This document shows, piece by piece, positions 53,060 through 62,758 of a stretch of 64,000 bases of DNA. The notes under the pieces are model-generated. The model did not search any database and was not told where the DNA came from. It was given only the letters and a program-made list of their open reading frames with translations. The stretch's first letter is position 1. Each line of letters opens with the position of its first letter. The DNA lies in assembly GCF_015704865.1 (NCBI RefSeq), contig NZ_JADQTO010000007.1, positions 62,001 to 126,000 on the forward strand. Reading direction: 5' to 3'. The position numbers and the translations under genes are program-made. Source of the stretch: Actinoplanes aureus. GTDB taxonomy: Bacteria; Actinomycetota; Actinomycetes; Mycobacteriales; Micromonosporaceae.

Positions 53060-54335
53060 CCGGGACCGCCAGTCCGATTCCGGGAGCGACCGGCTTCAGA
53101 CGCTTACCGGCGAAGAGCATCAGGCTCAGGATCGAGGCGAGGATCGCCAGGGCGCCGGCGCCGTACCAGGCCCAGGTGTAGGAGCCGAGCTGGTCGCGGA
53201 CCAGGCCGGCCGAGGTGGCGGCGACGGCCGCGCCGAACTGGTGCGAGGCGAAGACCCAGCCGAAGACGATCGGTCCGGCGGCGCCGAAGTACTCCCGGCA
53301 CAGGGTGACCGTCGGCGGCACGGTGGCCACCCAGTCCAGACCGTAGAACAGAATGAAGACCAGCATCCCGGGATGCGCGGTGGCGGCCAGGATCGACGGC
53401 AGCACCAGCAGCGAGAGCCCGCGCAGCGCGTAGTAGCCGCCGAGCAGGATCCGGCTGTCCACCCGGTCGGTCAGCCAGCCGGAGGCGATGGTCCCGGCGA
53501 TGTCGAAGATCCCGACCAGGGCGAGCAGGCCGGCCGCGGTGGTCTGCGCCATGCCGTGGTCGTGTGCCGCCGGGATGAAGTGCGTGCCGACCAGGCCGTT
53601 CGTAGTCGCCCCGCAGATCGCGAACCCGCCGGCCAGCAGCCAGAACGCGCGCGTGCGTGCGGCGTCGCGCAGCGCACGCAAGGCGTTGCGCGCGGCGCCT
53701 CCGGCCGGCTTCGCCGGCATTTCCTCCGCGACCGTGGAGCCGTAGGCGGTCACCCCCAGGTCCGCCGGGTGGTCGCGCAGACGCCACCAAATCAGGGGTA
53801 CGACCAGAAGCGCCGCCACCGCCACCGTCAGCGAGGCCGCCCGCCACCCGCTCGACTCGGTGAGCCGGGCGAGGACCGGCAGGAAGATCAGGTTGCCGGT
53901 CGCCCCACCGGCCGTGAGCACACCGGTGACCAGGCCGCGATGCCGCACGAACCAGCGCCCGGTGATGGTCGCGACGAAGCCGAGGGCGAGTGATCCGGTG
54001 CCCAGGCCGACCAGCACGCCCCAGCAGAGCATCAGCTGCCAGCTCTGATCCATCCACAGAGTCAGCCCGGAGCCGGCCGAGACCAGCAGCAGCGCGGCCA
54101 TGGCGACCCGCCGGATGCCGAACTTGTCCATCAGCGCCGCGGCGAACGGCGCGGTCAGGCCGTAGAGCAGCAGGTTCACCGAGACCGCGGCCGAGATGGT
54201 GCCGAGGGACCAGCCGAACTCCTCGTTCAGTGGCTGGATCAGGACGGAGGGGGTGGCCCGGAAGCCGGCGGCGCCGATCAGGGCGACGAAGGCCGCGACG
54301 GCGACCAGCCAGGCGGGGTGGATGCGCAACTTCAC
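53049..54335 (-). CDS. MFS transporter
   Basis: A 428-residue permease with 12 predicted helices. It begins MKLRIHPAWLVAVAAFVALI, and the loop AALMDKFGIRRVAMAAL after helix 2 is motif-A-like. A central cytoplasmic loop (VAEEMPAKPAGGAARNAL) divides the halves. The pattern (AGFRATPSVLIQPLNEEFGW, FGWVFASHQFGAAVAA) resembles the oxalate/formate or monocarboxylate-like MFS group, so import of a small organic acid is possible. It starts with GTG and is divergent from the GlxA-type regulator, 53 bp away, which may control it. Confidence 0.85.
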   Translation of the reverse strand: MKLRIHPAWLVAVAAFVALIGAAGFRATPSVLIQPLNEEFGWSLGTISAAVSVNLLLYGLTAPFAAALMDKFGIRRVAMAALLLVSAGSGLTLWMDQSWQLMLCWGVLVGLGTGSLALGFVATITGRWFVRHRGLVTGVLTAGGATGNLIFLPVLARLTESSGWRAASLTVAVAALLVVPLIWWRLRDHPADLGVTAYGSTVAEEMPAKPAGGAARNALRALRDAARTRAFWLLAGGFAICGATTNGLVGTHFIPAAHDHGMAQTTAAGLLALVGIFDIAGTIASGWLTDRVDSRILLGGYYALRGLSLLVLPSILAATAHPGMLVFILFYGLDWVATVPPTVTLCREYFGAAGPIVFGWVFASHQFGAAVAATSAGLVRDQLGSYTWAWYGAGALAILASILSLMLFAGKRLKPVAPGIGLAVPVSR

Positions 54336-54388
54336 GTGATCGATTCTCTCGAGGCCGGACCGGACGGACGAGTGGCCGGGAGGCCATC

Positions 54389-55366
54389 ATGCGCAAGAAT
54401 CAGGCCATGGCCCACCGGATCGTGCTTCTGGTCCTCGACGGCGTGGTGCCGTTCGACCTCGGCGTTCCGCCACAGGTCTTCGGCGCGGCCCGCGACGGCG
54501 AGCGCAACCGCCTCTATGACATGCGCGTCTGCGGTCCCGGCCCGGTCCATACCGAGGCCGGCTTCACGGTCGTCCCCGATCACGGTCTCGACGCGCTGGA
54601 GCAGGCGGACACCGTGATCGTGCCGGGCATCCACCGCGGCGGTCCGGTCACCGACGGCACGCTGCCCGACGCGGTCCGGACCGCGCTGGTCGCGGCGGCC
54701 CGGCGTGGCGCCCGGATCGTGTCGATCTGCACCGGTGCCTCGGTGCTGGCCGCCGCCGGCCTGCTGGACGGCCGCCCGGCCGCCACCCACTGGGCCTGGG
54801 CGCGGCGGATCGGCGGGCTCTATCCGCGGGTCGACTGGGATTTCGACGTGCTCTTCGTCGACGACGGGGACGTGCTGACCTCGGCCGGCGTCGGTGCCGG
54901 GGTGGATCTCTGCCTGCACATCATCCGCTCCGACCACGGCGCCGACGTGGCGAACCGGGCGGCCCGCCGGTGTGTCGTGCCGCCGTGGCGGGACGGCGGC
55001 CAGGCGCAGTTCATCGAACGGCCGATGCCGGCCGCCGACGGCAGCGGCACCGAGGCGACCCGGACCTGGGTGCTGGAGCGGCTGGCCGAGCCGGTCACCC
55101 TGGAGGAGATGGCCGGGCACGCGCGGATGAGCGTACGGACGTTCACCCGGCGATTCCGCGACGAGACCGGGCTCAGCCCTCGGCAGTGGCTGCTCCGCCA
55201 GCGCGTGGAGCACGCCCGGATCCTGCTCGAGTCGACGGACCTGGCGGTCGACACGGTGGCCCGCCGCTCCGGACTGGGCAGCGCCACCGCTCTGCGGCAG
55301 CACCTGCACGCCACGATCGGGGTCGCGCCGTCGGCGTACCGGCGGACCTTCCGGCACGCCGGTTGA
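54389..55366 (+). CDS. GlxA-type AraC regulator with DJ-1/PfpI domain
   Basis: A 325-residue regulator. Residues about 9-180 are a DJ-1/PfpI amidotransferase-like sensor (HRIVLLVLDGVVPFDLGVPP, the cysteine in VSICTGASVLAAAGLLDG). The last 100 residues are two AraC helix-turn-helix units, VTLEEMAGHARMSVRTFTRR and VDTVARRSGLGSATALRQHL. GGGAGG lies 6 bp before the ATG at 54389. The divergent arrangement makes the MFS gene the likely target. The ligand is unknown. Confidence 0.9.
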   Translation: MRKNQAMAHRIVLLVLDGVVPFDLGVPPQVFGAARDGERNRLYDMRVCGPGPVHTEAGFTVVPDHGLDALEQADTVIVPGIHRGGPVTDGTLPDAVRTALVAAARRGARIVSICTGASVLAAAGLLDGRPAATHWAWARRIGGLYPRVDWDFDVLFVDDGDVLTSAGVGAGVDLCLHIIRSDHGADVANRAARRCVVPPWRDGGQAQFIERPMPAADGSGTEATRTWVLERLAEPVTLEEMAGHARMSVRTFTRRFRDETGLSPRQWLLRQRVEHARILLESTDLAVDTVARRSGLGSATALRQHLHATIGVAPSAYRRTFRHAG

Positions 55367-55435
55367 CGCTCAGCTTCCGGGCGAAATGTCCGATGGGCTG
55401 GGTGTATACCCTGCTCGGCCGCACCTGAGGACTCC

Positions 55436-57103
55436 ATGGATCAGACCTTCCGCCCGCTGCTTGAAGCACTGAAGCAGATCGGCGTCGACCCTCGTGCCGT
55501 CGACGCGGCTGCCGAGGAGGCGCAACGGAGCGGCCGGCCGGTCCGGGCCGTACTGATCAACGACCAGGTCGTCACCGAGGAGCAACTGACCGAGGCGGCC
55601 GCCAAGGCCTTCGGTATCAACACGCTGGACCTGGTCGGATACACCCCGGACCCGATCGCGCTCAAACGCATCCCGCTGCCGGTGGTCCTCCGGCACCGCG
55701 TACTGGGTCTGGCCATCAGCGACGGCGAGCTGGTGGTCGGCGTGACCGACCCGGCCGACGTGGTGGCGCTCGACGACGTACGCGCGGCGACCGGCATGAC
55801 CATCCGGCCGGTGGTGGTGGCCCGCAGCGAGGTCCGCCGGATCATCGAACGCCTGCAACGTGAGGGCGCCGACCTCGCCGATCTGGCCGAGGGCTCGCTG
55901 GAGGACCAGGGCGGCATGGCCGCGCAGGCCACCAGCACCGAGGACGCCCCGATCGTCCGGTACGTGAACAGCCTGATCGAGCAGGCGGTCATGAACCGAG
56001 CTTCCGACCTGCACCTGGAGCCGACCGAGGACGACATGCGGGTCCGGTACCGGATCGACGGCGTGCTGCACGAGGTGGACATGGTGCCCCGCGGCGTGAT
56101 GGCGGCTCTCACCTCACGCATCAAGATCATGTCCGGGGTCGACATCACCGAGAAGCGGGTCCCGCAGAACGGCCGGATCACCGCCCTGATCCGGGACCGG
56201 TCCGTCGACCTGCGTACCGCCACGCTGCCGACGGTCTGGGGCGAGAAGATCGTGCTCCGCGTGCTCGACACCGGCGGCATCGACCTGGACCTGGCGAAGC
56301 TCGGCTTCACCCAGCACAACCTGGAACGCTTCAGCGCCTCGTTCAGCAAGCCGCACGGCATGGTGCTGGTCACCGGCCCGACCGGTTCCGGCAAGTCGAC
56401 CACGCTCTACGCCACGCTCGGCAAGATCAGCCGGCCCGAGGTCAACGTGATCACCGTCGAGGACCCGGTCGAATACCGGCTGCGCGGCATCAACCAGGTG
56501 CAGGTCAACGCCAAGGCGGGGCTCACCTTCGCGGCGGTGTTGCCGGCGATTCTGCGTACCGACCCGGACGTGGTGCTGATCGGCGAGATCCGGGACGGCG
56601 CCACCGCGCAGATCGCGGTCGAGGCCGCGCTCACCGGGCACCTGCTGCTCTCCACGCTGCACACCAACGACGCACCGGGCGCCGTCACCCGGCTCACCGA
56701 GATGGGGATCGAGCCGTTCCTGGTCGGGTCGTCGCTGGACTGCGTACTGGCCCAGCGACTGGCCCGCCGCATCTGCGACTGGTGCAAGGAGGCGTACGTC
56801 CCGACCGAGGAGGAGATCGTGGGTGCCCGCTGGCCGCTGGAGGACCTCGCCTTCCCCGAGGTGCTCTACCGCCCGGTCGGCTGCCGGAACTGCGCGAACA
56901 CCGGTTACAAGGGCCGGATCGCGATCCACGAGGTGATGCCGGTCAGCCCGGAGATCGAGTCGCTGACCATCCGGCGCGCCTCGGCCGGCGAGATCCGCGA
57001 GATCGCCCTGGCCCAGGGCATGTACGACCTGCGCACCGACGGCCTGGTCAAGGCGGTCGGCGGGCTGACCTCGATCCGCGAAGTGTCCCGGGTCGCCGTC
57101 TAG
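55436..57103 (+). CDS. pilB: Type IV pilus assembly ATPase PilB
   Basis: The extension motor that drives pilin polymerisation. In 555 residues it has an N-terminal MshEN/GspE-N region (about 1-150), then the T2SSE ATPase: ASDLHLEPTEDDMRVRYRID, Walker A LVTGPTGSGKSTTLYATL, the Asp box VNVITVEDPVEYRL, Walker B DPDVVLIGEIRDGATA and the His box STLHTNDAPGA. The zinc-binding tetracysteine CDWC...CRNC marks PilB/GspE and is absent from PilT. GAGGA lies 5 bp before the ATG. It is the first gene of the pilus cluster. Confidence 0.94.
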   Translation: MDQTFRPLLEALKQIGVDPRAVDAAAEEAQRSGRPVRAVLINDQVVTEEQLTEAAAKAFGINTLDLVGYTPDPIALKRIPLPVVLRHRVLGLAISDGELVVGVTDPADVVALDDVRAATGMTIRPVVVARSEVRRIIERLQREGADLADLAEGSLEDQGGMAAQATSTEDAPIVRYVNSLIEQAVMNRASDLHLEPTEDDMRVRYRIDGVLHEVDMVPRGVMAALTSRIKIMSGVDITEKRVPQNGRITALIRDRSVDLRTATLPTVWGEKIVLRVLDTGGIDLDLAKLGFTQHNLERFSASFSKPHGMVLVTGPTGSGKSTTLYATLGKISRPEVNVITVEDPVEYRLRGINQVQVNAKAGLTFAAVLPAILRTDPDVVLIGEIRDGATAQIAVEAALTGHLLLSTLHTNDAPGAVTRLTEMGIEPFLVGSSLDCVLAQRLARRICDWCKEAYVPTEEEIVGARWPLEDLAFPEVLYRPVGCRNCANTGYKGRIAIHEVMPVSPEIESLTIRRASAGEIREIALAQGMYDLRTDGLVKAVGGLTSIREVSRVAV

Positions 57104-57193
57104 CGGCCGGACCGCACCGAAGCCGCTACTAAACCCGGTCCCCTCGGTGCCGATTCAACAGGCGTCGGAACGCGAGGAAAGGCCGGAACACAG

Positions 57194-58312
57194 ATGGACA
57201 CGATCGAGCGCCAGGCGTACCAGTCGGCGGTGCCGTCCGCGGACGACCTGGACGTGCTCGACCAGCTGCTCATCACGCTGGTCGAATCCCGCGGCTCCGA
57301 CCTGCACCTGACGGTCGGATCGCCGCCGATGATGCGGGTGGACGGCTCGCTGCGCCCGGTTCCCGGGTACGGCAAGCTGAACGCCCACGACACCGAGCTG
57401 CTGGCCCGCGCCGCGGTCAGCGCCGACCAGTGGGAGACCTTCCTGCGCGTGCAGGAGATGGACTTCGCGCACAGCATCGTCGGCGTCTCCCGGTTCCGGG
57501 GCAACCTGTACCGGCAGCGGACCTCCTGCGGCGCGGTCTTCCGGGCCATCCCGCACAAGATCAAGCCGCTGGACGAGCTGGGCATGCCGGAGTCGGTGGC
57601 CCGCTTCGCCCACCTGCCGCGTGGCCTGGTGCTGGTCACCGGCCCGACCGGTTCCGGCAAGACCACCACCCTGGCCTCGCTGCTCGACCTGGCGAACCGC
57701 AGCCGGGCCGACCACATCATCACCATCGAGGACCCGATCGAGTTCCTGCACCCGCACAAGCGCAGTGTGGTGAACCAGCGGGAGGTCGGTGCCGACACCG
57801 ACAACTTCGCCAGTGCGCTCAAGCACGCGCTGCGGCAGGACCCGGACATCATCCTGGTCGGCGAGCTGCGTGACCTGGAGACCACCGCCACGGCCCTGAC
57901 CGCGGCGGAGACCGGCCACCTGGTGCTGGCGACCCTGCACACGCAGAGCGCCACGCAGACCATCGACCGGGTCATCGACATCTTCCCGCCGCACCAGCAG
58001 TTGCAGATCCGCGCCCAGCTGGCGGCCAGTCTCCAGGGCGTGATCACCCAGGCGCTGGCGCCGAAGGCCGACGGAAAGGGCCGAGTGGTGATCGCCGAGA
58101 TCCTCAGCTGCACCCCGGCCATCCGCAGCCTGATCCGCGAGGGCAAGACCCACCAGATCCCGTCGTTCATGCAGGCCGGCGCCGCCGAAGGCATGCTCGC
58201 CTTCGACCAGCACCTGGCCGAGAAGATCCGGGACGGCCTGGTCAGCATGCAGACCGCCCTGGAGATGTGCCACTCACCCGAGGAGCTCAAGCGCCTCGTC
58301 GGAAGGGCGTGA
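57194..58312 (+). CDS. pilT: Type IV pilus retraction ATPase PilT
   Basis: The motor that depolymerises pili and powers twitching. It has 372 residues, with an N-terminal PAS-like half (GSDLHLTVGSPPMMRVDGSL), Walker A VTGPTGSGKTTTLASLL, IITIEDPIEFLHPHKRS, Walker B DPDIILVGELRDLETT and the PilT signature AIRSLIREGKTHQIPSFMQ near the C-terminus. Lack of the tetracysteine separates it from PilB. A dedicated PilT suggests retractile type IVa-like pili. It starts 90 bp after pilB and ends 4 bp before pilC. Confidence 0.94.
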   Translation: MDTIERQAYQSAVPSADDLDVLDQLLITLVESRGSDLHLTVGSPPMMRVDGSLRPVPGYGKLNAHDTELLARAAVSADQWETFLRVQEMDFAHSIVGVSRFRGNLYRQRTSCGAVFRAIPHKIKPLDELGMPESVARFAHLPRGLVLVTGPTGSGKTTTLASLLDLANRSRADHIITIEDPIEFLHPHKRSVVNQREVGADTDNFASALKHALRQDPDIILVGELRDLETTATALTAAETGHLVLATLHTQSATQTIDRVIDIFPPHQQLQIRAQLAASLQGVITQALAPKADGKGRVVIAEILSCTPAIRSLIREGKTHQIPSFMQAGAAEGMLAFDQHLAEKIRDGLVSMQTALEMCHSPEELKRLVGRA

Positions 58313-58316
58313 TCCG

Positions 58317-59546
58317 ATGGCCAACACGAAGACTTTCCACTACAACGCCATCGACGCCACCGGCAAGAAGGCGAAGGGCACCATCGAGGCCCCCACCGAG
58401 GCGGCCGCCACCCACATGCTGCGCCAGCGCGGCGAGGTGCCGCTCGACGTCACCGAGGCGGGCCAGGGCCTCCAGCGTGAGCTCAAGATCCCGGGCCTCG
58501 GCGGCAAGCTCAAGCTCAAGGATCTCGCGGTCTTCGCCCGGCAGTTCGCGACGATGACCGCATCCGGCATGTCGCTGCTGCGCTCCCTTTCGATCCTGGA
58601 GGAGCAGACCTCGGCGCCGCCGCTGAAGAAGGCGATCGCCGAGGTACGCACCGACGTTGCCGGCGGCGGCGGGCTCTCGGCGTCGATGGCGAAACACGAC
58701 CGGGTCTTCCCCCGGCTGATGATCGCCATGATCCGGGCCGGCGAGGCCGGCGGCATGATCGACAAGGCGCTCGAACAGATCGCCGACAGCCTGGAGAAGG
58801 ACACCGCGCTCCGCGGCAAGATCAAGAGTGCGCTGACGTACCCGGCGATCGTGCTCGGCTTCACGTTCGTGCTGATCGCGGCGATGCTGATCTTCATCGT
58901 CCCGGTCTTCGAGGGGATGTTCAAGAACCTCGGTGGCGAGCTGCCGGGGATCACCCAGTTCCTCGTCACGACCAGTCACAACATGTACTGGATCGGGCCG
59001 CTGGTGATCGGGGTCGGGATCACCGGCACCGTCCTCTACAAGCGGCAGCATCGGCAGAGCGCCGAGTTCCGGTTGAAGGTGGACCAGCTGAAGCTCCGCA
59101 TGCCGGTCTTCGGCTCGCTCTTCCAGAAGCTGGCGATGAGCCGCTTCGCCCGCAACCTGGGCCTGCTCCTGAACGTCGGTGTTCCGGTCATGCAGGCGCT
59201 CTCGGTGGTCGGCGAGACCACCGGCAACGAGGTCATCAACGCCGCGATGAAGGACGTCCAGGCCACCGTTCGTGACGGCCAGCCGATGTCCACGGCGCTG
59301 CGCAATCACAAGATCTTCCCGCAGATGGTCACCCAGATGATCGAAGTCGGCGAAGAGAGCGGCCAGATCAGTCAGATGCTGGACAAGGTTGCCGACTTCT
59401 ACGACAGGGAAGTCGATTCCGCCGCCGAGTCCCTCGCCGCGTCGATCGAACCAATCATGGTGCTCGTCATGGGTGCCGTGGTCGGCGGCATGGTCGTCTG
59501 CCTCTACCTGCCGATGTTCACGATCTACCAGAACATCGGCGCGTAA
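58317..59546 (+). CDS. pilC: Type IV pilus inner-membrane platform protein PilC
   Basis: The polytopic platform on which PilB and PilT act. The 409 residues contain two GspF/T2SSF repeats: one from FARQFATMTASGMSLLRSLS to about 190, with a membrane helix around ALTYPAIVLGFTFVLIAAML, and a second from RFARNLGLLLNVGVPVMQAL. The last helix is EPIMVLVMGAVVGGMVVCLY. Four residues separate it from pilT, with GGAAGGG upstream, so the two are co-translated. Confidence 0.94.
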   Translation: MANTKTFHYNAIDATGKKAKGTIEAPTEAAATHMLRQRGEVPLDVTEAGQGLQRELKIPGLGGKLKLKDLAVFARQFATMTASGMSLLRSLSILEEQTSAPPLKKAIAEVRTDVAGGGGLSASMAKHDRVFPRLMIAMIRAGEAGGMIDKALEQIADSLEKDTALRGKIKSALTYPAIVLGFTFVLIAAMLIFIVPVFEGMFKNLGGELPGITQFLVTTSHNMYWIGPLVIGVGITGTVLYKRQHRQSAEFRLKVDQLKLRMPVFGSLFQKLAMSRFARNLGLLLNVGVPVMQALSVVGETTGNEVINAAMKDVQATVRDGQPMSTALRNHKIFPQMVTQMIEVGEESGQISQMLDKVADFYDREVDSAAESLAASIEPIMVLVMGAVVGGMVVCLYLPMFTIYQNIGA

Positions 59547-59567
59547 GCCGACCGGCGTGCCGCTCCC

Positions 59568-59588
59568 CCGACCGCTCCCGACGGTCGG
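59568..59588 (+). other. Small hairpin between pilC and pilA
   Basis: CCGACCG and CGGTCGG pair around a 7-nt loop in the 110-bp gap before the major pilin. It could terminate part of the upstream transcript or protect the 5' end of a processed pilA message. Confidence 0.4.
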
Positions 59589-59656
59589 TCCGCAACACCG
59601 GGCGCCCGAGCCCGTCCTCACCCCACCTTCGCAAACGCCCCTGGAGGCACCCCACC

Positions 59657-60139
59657 ATGCAGGACGTCATCAACCGTCTCCGTAACAAGAAGGACGACGA
59701 AGGCTTCACCCTGATCGAGCTCCTGGTCGTCGTGGTCATCATCGGCGTCCTGGTCGCGATCGCCGTGCCGGTCTACCTGAACTACCGGAAGGGCGCGGCT
59801 GACAAGTCGGCGCAGTCGGATGTTCGTGGAGCGATCAGCGCGATCGAGCAGTTCTACACCAGCAACAGCAACACTTACCCGGAGGACGCCAACACGGAGG
59901 ACGCCGCCGACGAGGGCAAGCTCCCTCTGGAGAAGATCGAAGACAGTGGCCAGGACGGTGTCATCACCGTCTCCGACGGCACCACCCTCGCCTACGTCAA
60001 CAACGACGACGACACCTACCTGGTCTGCGCGTTCAACGAGGGCGGCACTGACGACAAGTTCTTCCTCTACAACAGCGCGGCCGGTGGGTCCGTCACCGAG
60101 GAGTCGGGCGTCCCTGCCATGGAAACCTGCACCGCCTGA
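59657..60139 (+). CDS. pilA: Major type IV pilin PilA
   Basis: A 160-residue prepilin. The charged leader MQDVINRLRNKKDDEG is cut after Gly16, leaving Phe1 and Glu5 in FTLIELLVVVVIIGVLVAIA, the N-terminal assembly helix. The globular domain is very acidic (TYPEDANTEDAADEGK). Cys124 and Cys158 (YLVCAFN and METCTA) are placed to close a C-terminal disulfide loop. GGAGG precedes the ATG (CTGGAGGCACCCCACC). It is flanked by hairpins at both ends, which suggests separate, higher expression. Confidence 0.95.
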   Translation: MQDVINRLRNKKDDEGFTLIELLVVVVIIGVLVAIAVPVYLNYRKGAADKSAQSDVRGAISAIEQFYTSNSNTYPEDANTEDAADEGKLPLEKIEDSGQDGVITVSDGTTLAYVNNDDDTYLVCAFNEGGTDDKFFLYNSAAGGSVTEESGVPAMETCTA

Positions 60140-60165
60140 GGCGCCTGACGCCAGTAGGTAACACC

Positions 60166-60200
60166 AGAGGGTGGTGGCGGCGACAGCACCACCACCCTCT
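60166..60200 (+). terminator. 12-bp hairpin after pilA (attenuator)
   Basis: AGAGGGTGGTGG (60166-60177) pairs perfectly with CCACCACCCTCT (60189-60200) around an 11-nt loop, 26 bp past the pilA stop. There is no T-run. Being inside the cluster, it probably lowers read-through into pilD and stabilises the pilin message. Confidence 0.75.
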
Positions 60201-60242
60201 GCCTTGATCCAACCGCTACGGCCCGCCCGAGGAGGATCGACC

Positions 60243-61025
60243 ATGCCCCAGCCACTGCTGCTCAGCTTCGTCGCCCTGCTCGGACTGGCCATAGGCTCGT
60301 TCCTGAACGTCGTGATCCACCGGGTGCCCCGCGACGAGTCGCTGGTCAGTCCCGGGTCACACTGCCCGAACTGCGGCAACCGGGTCCGGTCCCGGCACAA
60401 CGTGCCGGTGCTCGGCTGGCTGCTGCTGCGCGGCCGGTGCGCCGACTGCGGCACTCGGATCAGCGCCCGCTACCCGCTGGTCGAAGCCGGCACCGCCGCC
60501 CTGTTCGTGGCGGTCGCGGCCCGGTTCGGCTGGTCCTGGGAACTCCCCGCCTACCTCTACCTCGCCGCGGTCGCGATCGCCCTGGCCCTCATCGACCTCG
60601 ACGTGATGCGGCTCCCCGACAAGATCGTCCTCCCCTCGTACGCCGTCGCGGCCGCCCTCCTGGTGCCGGTCTCACTGGCCGAGGGTGATCTGACCGCGCC
60701 GCTACGCGGGCTGTTCGCCGCCGCGCTGCTCTACACGGTCTACCGGGTGCTGGCCGTCTGGGGCATGGGCGGCGGCGACGTGAAGCTCGCCCCGCTGCTC
60801 GGCTTCTACCTCGGCTGGCTCGGCTGGAGCGCGGTCGCCTTCGGCGCCTTCGCCGGCTTCCTGCTCGGCGGCCTCGTCGGGGCCGTCCTGCTGGCGCTCA
60901 AGCTGGCCAGCCGCAAGAGCCGGATCCCGTTCGGCCCGTACATGCTGGCCGGCGCCTTCCTCGCGGTCTTCGCCGCGGCACCGGTCGCCGACTGGTACAC
61001 CACCCTGCTTCTGCCCACCTCGTAA
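60243..61025 (+). CDS. pilD: Prepilin peptidase PilD
   Basis: A membrane aspartyl protease that cleaves the pilin leader and N-methylates the new Phe. The 260 residues include the zinc cysteines HCPNC and RCADC in the N-terminal methylase domain, and two catalytic aspartates in ALIDLDVMRLPD and GMGGGDVKLAP, across about eight helices. The ATG at 60243 follows GAGGAGG; the open frame further upstream covers the hairpin and is not coding. It processes the pilin encoded just before it. Confidence 0.94.
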   Translation: MPQPLLLSFVALLGLAIGSFLNVVIHRVPRDESLVSPGSHCPNCGNRVRSRHNVPVLGWLLLRGRCADCGTRISARYPLVEAGTAALFVAVAARFGWSWELPAYLYLAAVAIALALIDLDVMRLPDKIVLPSYAVAAALLVPVSLAEGDLTAPLRGLFAAALLYTVYRVLAVWGMGGGDVKLAPLLGFYLGWLGWSAVAFGAFAGFLLGGLVGAVLLALKLASRKSRIPFGPYMLAGAFLAVFAAAPVADWYTTLLLPTS

Positions 61026-61052
61026 GGCCCACCTCGTAAGGAAGGAAGACCG

Positions 61053-62078
61053 ATGGCTGGCGCAACACCGATCGGGCTGGACATCGGCTCGTCCTCCATT
61101 CGAGCCGTAGAGGTCCGCCGCTCCAAGGACGACTACACACTCATCAACTTCGGCCAGTTCCCGCTCGCCCCCGGCACCGTCACGGCCGGCGTGGTCCACG
61201 ACCCGGGCGCGGTGACCTCCGCCCTCAAGCAGCTCTGGGCCTCCTCCAAGTTCGGCAGCAAGCGCGTCACGCTCGGCGTCACCAACCCGCAGCTGGTGGT
61301 CCGCGAGATGTCGGTCGCCAACCTGCCGGCCGGCCAGATGCGCCAGGCGCTGCCGTTCCAGGTCAAGGAGCAGCTGCCGCTCGCGGTCGACCGGTCGCTG
61401 CTGGACTTCTACCCGCTGGAGCAGGCCGGGGACAACCCGACCGTCCGCGGGCTGCTGGTCGCCATGCCGAAGGACGCCGTGATCGGCCTGGTGCAGGCGG
61501 TCGAGAAGGCCGGGCTGCACGTCGCCGGCGTCGACCTCGCCTCGTTCGCCCTGCTGCGCGCCGCTTCCCGGCTGGACGCTCAGGTCGAGGCGATCGTCGA
61601 CATCGGCGCCAACATCACCAGCGTGGTGGTGCACGCGGACGGCGAGCCGATCTTCGTGCGAACCCTGCCCCGCGGCGGTGCCGAGGTCACCGAGAGCATC
61701 GCCACCCGGCTCGGCATCAGCATGGCGGAGGCCGAGGCGCTGAAGTGCCGGCACGGCCTGCACGGCGACGGCAACCCGGACAGCGTCGCCGCGCTGACCG
61801 ACGCGGTCCGTCCGCTCGCCACCGAGCTGCGCAGCTCGTTCACCTACCTCGCCTCCGGCGAGCGGCAGAAGCAGGTCACCCGGGTCTCGCTCTGCGGCGG
61901 CAGCGCACTCATGCCCGGCCTCGCCGAGCACCTTCAGCACGAGCTCGGTGTCGCAGTGGTCTACGCGGACAGCGCCGTCCGTCTCCGTGAGACCCGGCGC
62001 GCCCGGGAACGCGGATTCGACAGTTTCGTGCCGTCGGCGGCAGTTTCGATCGGCCTCACCCTGGGAGCGTCCCGATGA
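61053..62078 (+). CDS. pilM: Type IV pilus assembly protein PilM
   Basis: An actin-like cytoplasmic ATPase-fold protein that binds the N-terminal tail of PilN and links the motor to the alignment complex. The 341 residues start PIGLDIGSSSIRAVEVRRSK (phosphate 1 loop) and contain AIVDIGANITSVVVHADG (phosphate 2) and VSLCGGSALMPGLAEHL (adenosine region). GGAAGGAAG lies ahead of the ATG. It shares an ATGA with pilN. Confidence 0.93.
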   Translation: MAGATPIGLDIGSSSIRAVEVRRSKDDYTLINFGQFPLAPGTVTAGVVHDPGAVTSALKQLWASSKFGSKRVTLGVTNPQLVVREMSVANLPAGQMRQALPFQVKEQLPLAVDRSLLDFYPLEQAGDNPTVRGLLVAMPKDAVIGLVQAVEKAGLHVAGVDLASFALLRAASRLDAQVEAIVDIGANITSVVVHADGEPIFVRTLPRGGAEVTESIATRLGISMAEAEALKCRHGLHGDGNPDSVAALTDAVRPLATELRSSFTYLASGERQKQVTRVSLCGGSALMPGLAEHLQHELGVAVVYADSAVRLRETRRARERGFDSFVPSAAVSIGLTLGASR

Positions 62079-62758
62079 CCACGGCTCTGATGCCCCTGGA
62101 CCCGACGGTCTCCCCGCAGCAGGCGTCCCGGGTGCTGACCATCCGCGCCGACCTGCTGCCGCCGGAGATCCGGGACGGCCGGCGGGCCCGGCGGACCCGC
62201 GGCTTCGTACTGGTCACGCTGGTGCTCGTGCTGGCCGGGCTGGGTGGCTGGTATGCGATGGCCGCCGCCGCCAAGAACGACGCCGAGGAGGCCTACAACC
62301 AGGCCCTCGAGCAGCTCGCCACGGTGCAGAACCAGCAGAAGAAGGACAAGGACGTCCAGAAGATGGTGGCGGTCAAGCAGGGCAACAAGGCCCTGGAGAA
62401 GGAGCTGAAGTCGCTGCTCGTCCAGGACATGTCCTGGGCCAATCTGCTCGACCTGGTCCGGGACACCAGCACCGGCACCGGCGTGACGGTCAGCGAGATC
62501 AGCGGCGGCCTGACCGACAGCGCGAAAGCCGAGGACGGAGCCGTCGGCACCCTGAACGTCTCCGGGACGGCGGGCAACAAGAAAGAGGTCGCCGAGTACG
62601 TCGAGGCGCTCGGCGAGCTGGCCTACGTGTCCGACCCGTTCGTGAACAGCGTGAACGAGGGTGACGACAACAGGTTCGCTTTCGCCCTCACGGTGACCGT
62701 CACGGACGAGGGGCTGTGCGGCCGCTTCACCACCGAGTGCGAGAGCGAAGGCAAGTGA
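62075..62758 (+). CDS. pilN: Type IV pilus assembly protein PilN
   Basis: A bitopic inner-membrane protein of 227 residues. A cytoplasmic N-terminus with RADLLPPEIRDGRRARRTRG stands for the PilM-binding motif (usually INLLP). A membrane helix FVLVTLVLVLAGLGGWYAMA follows, then a coiled coil (EEAYNQALEQLATVQNQQKK) and a small ferredoxin-like domain. It overlaps pilM by 4 bp and pilO by 1 bp, so the three are made together. Confidence 0.88.
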   Translation: MTTALMPLDPTVSPQQASRVLTIRADLLPPEIRDGRRARRTRGFVLVTLVLVLAGLGGWYAMAAAAKNDAEEAYNQALEQLATVQNQQKKDKDVQKMVAVKQGNKALEKELKSLLVQDMSWANLLDLVRDTSTGTGVTVSEISGGLTDSAKAEDGAVGTLNVSGTAGNKKEVAEYVEALGELAYVSDPFVNSVNEGDDNRFAFALTVTVTDEGLCGRFTTECESEGK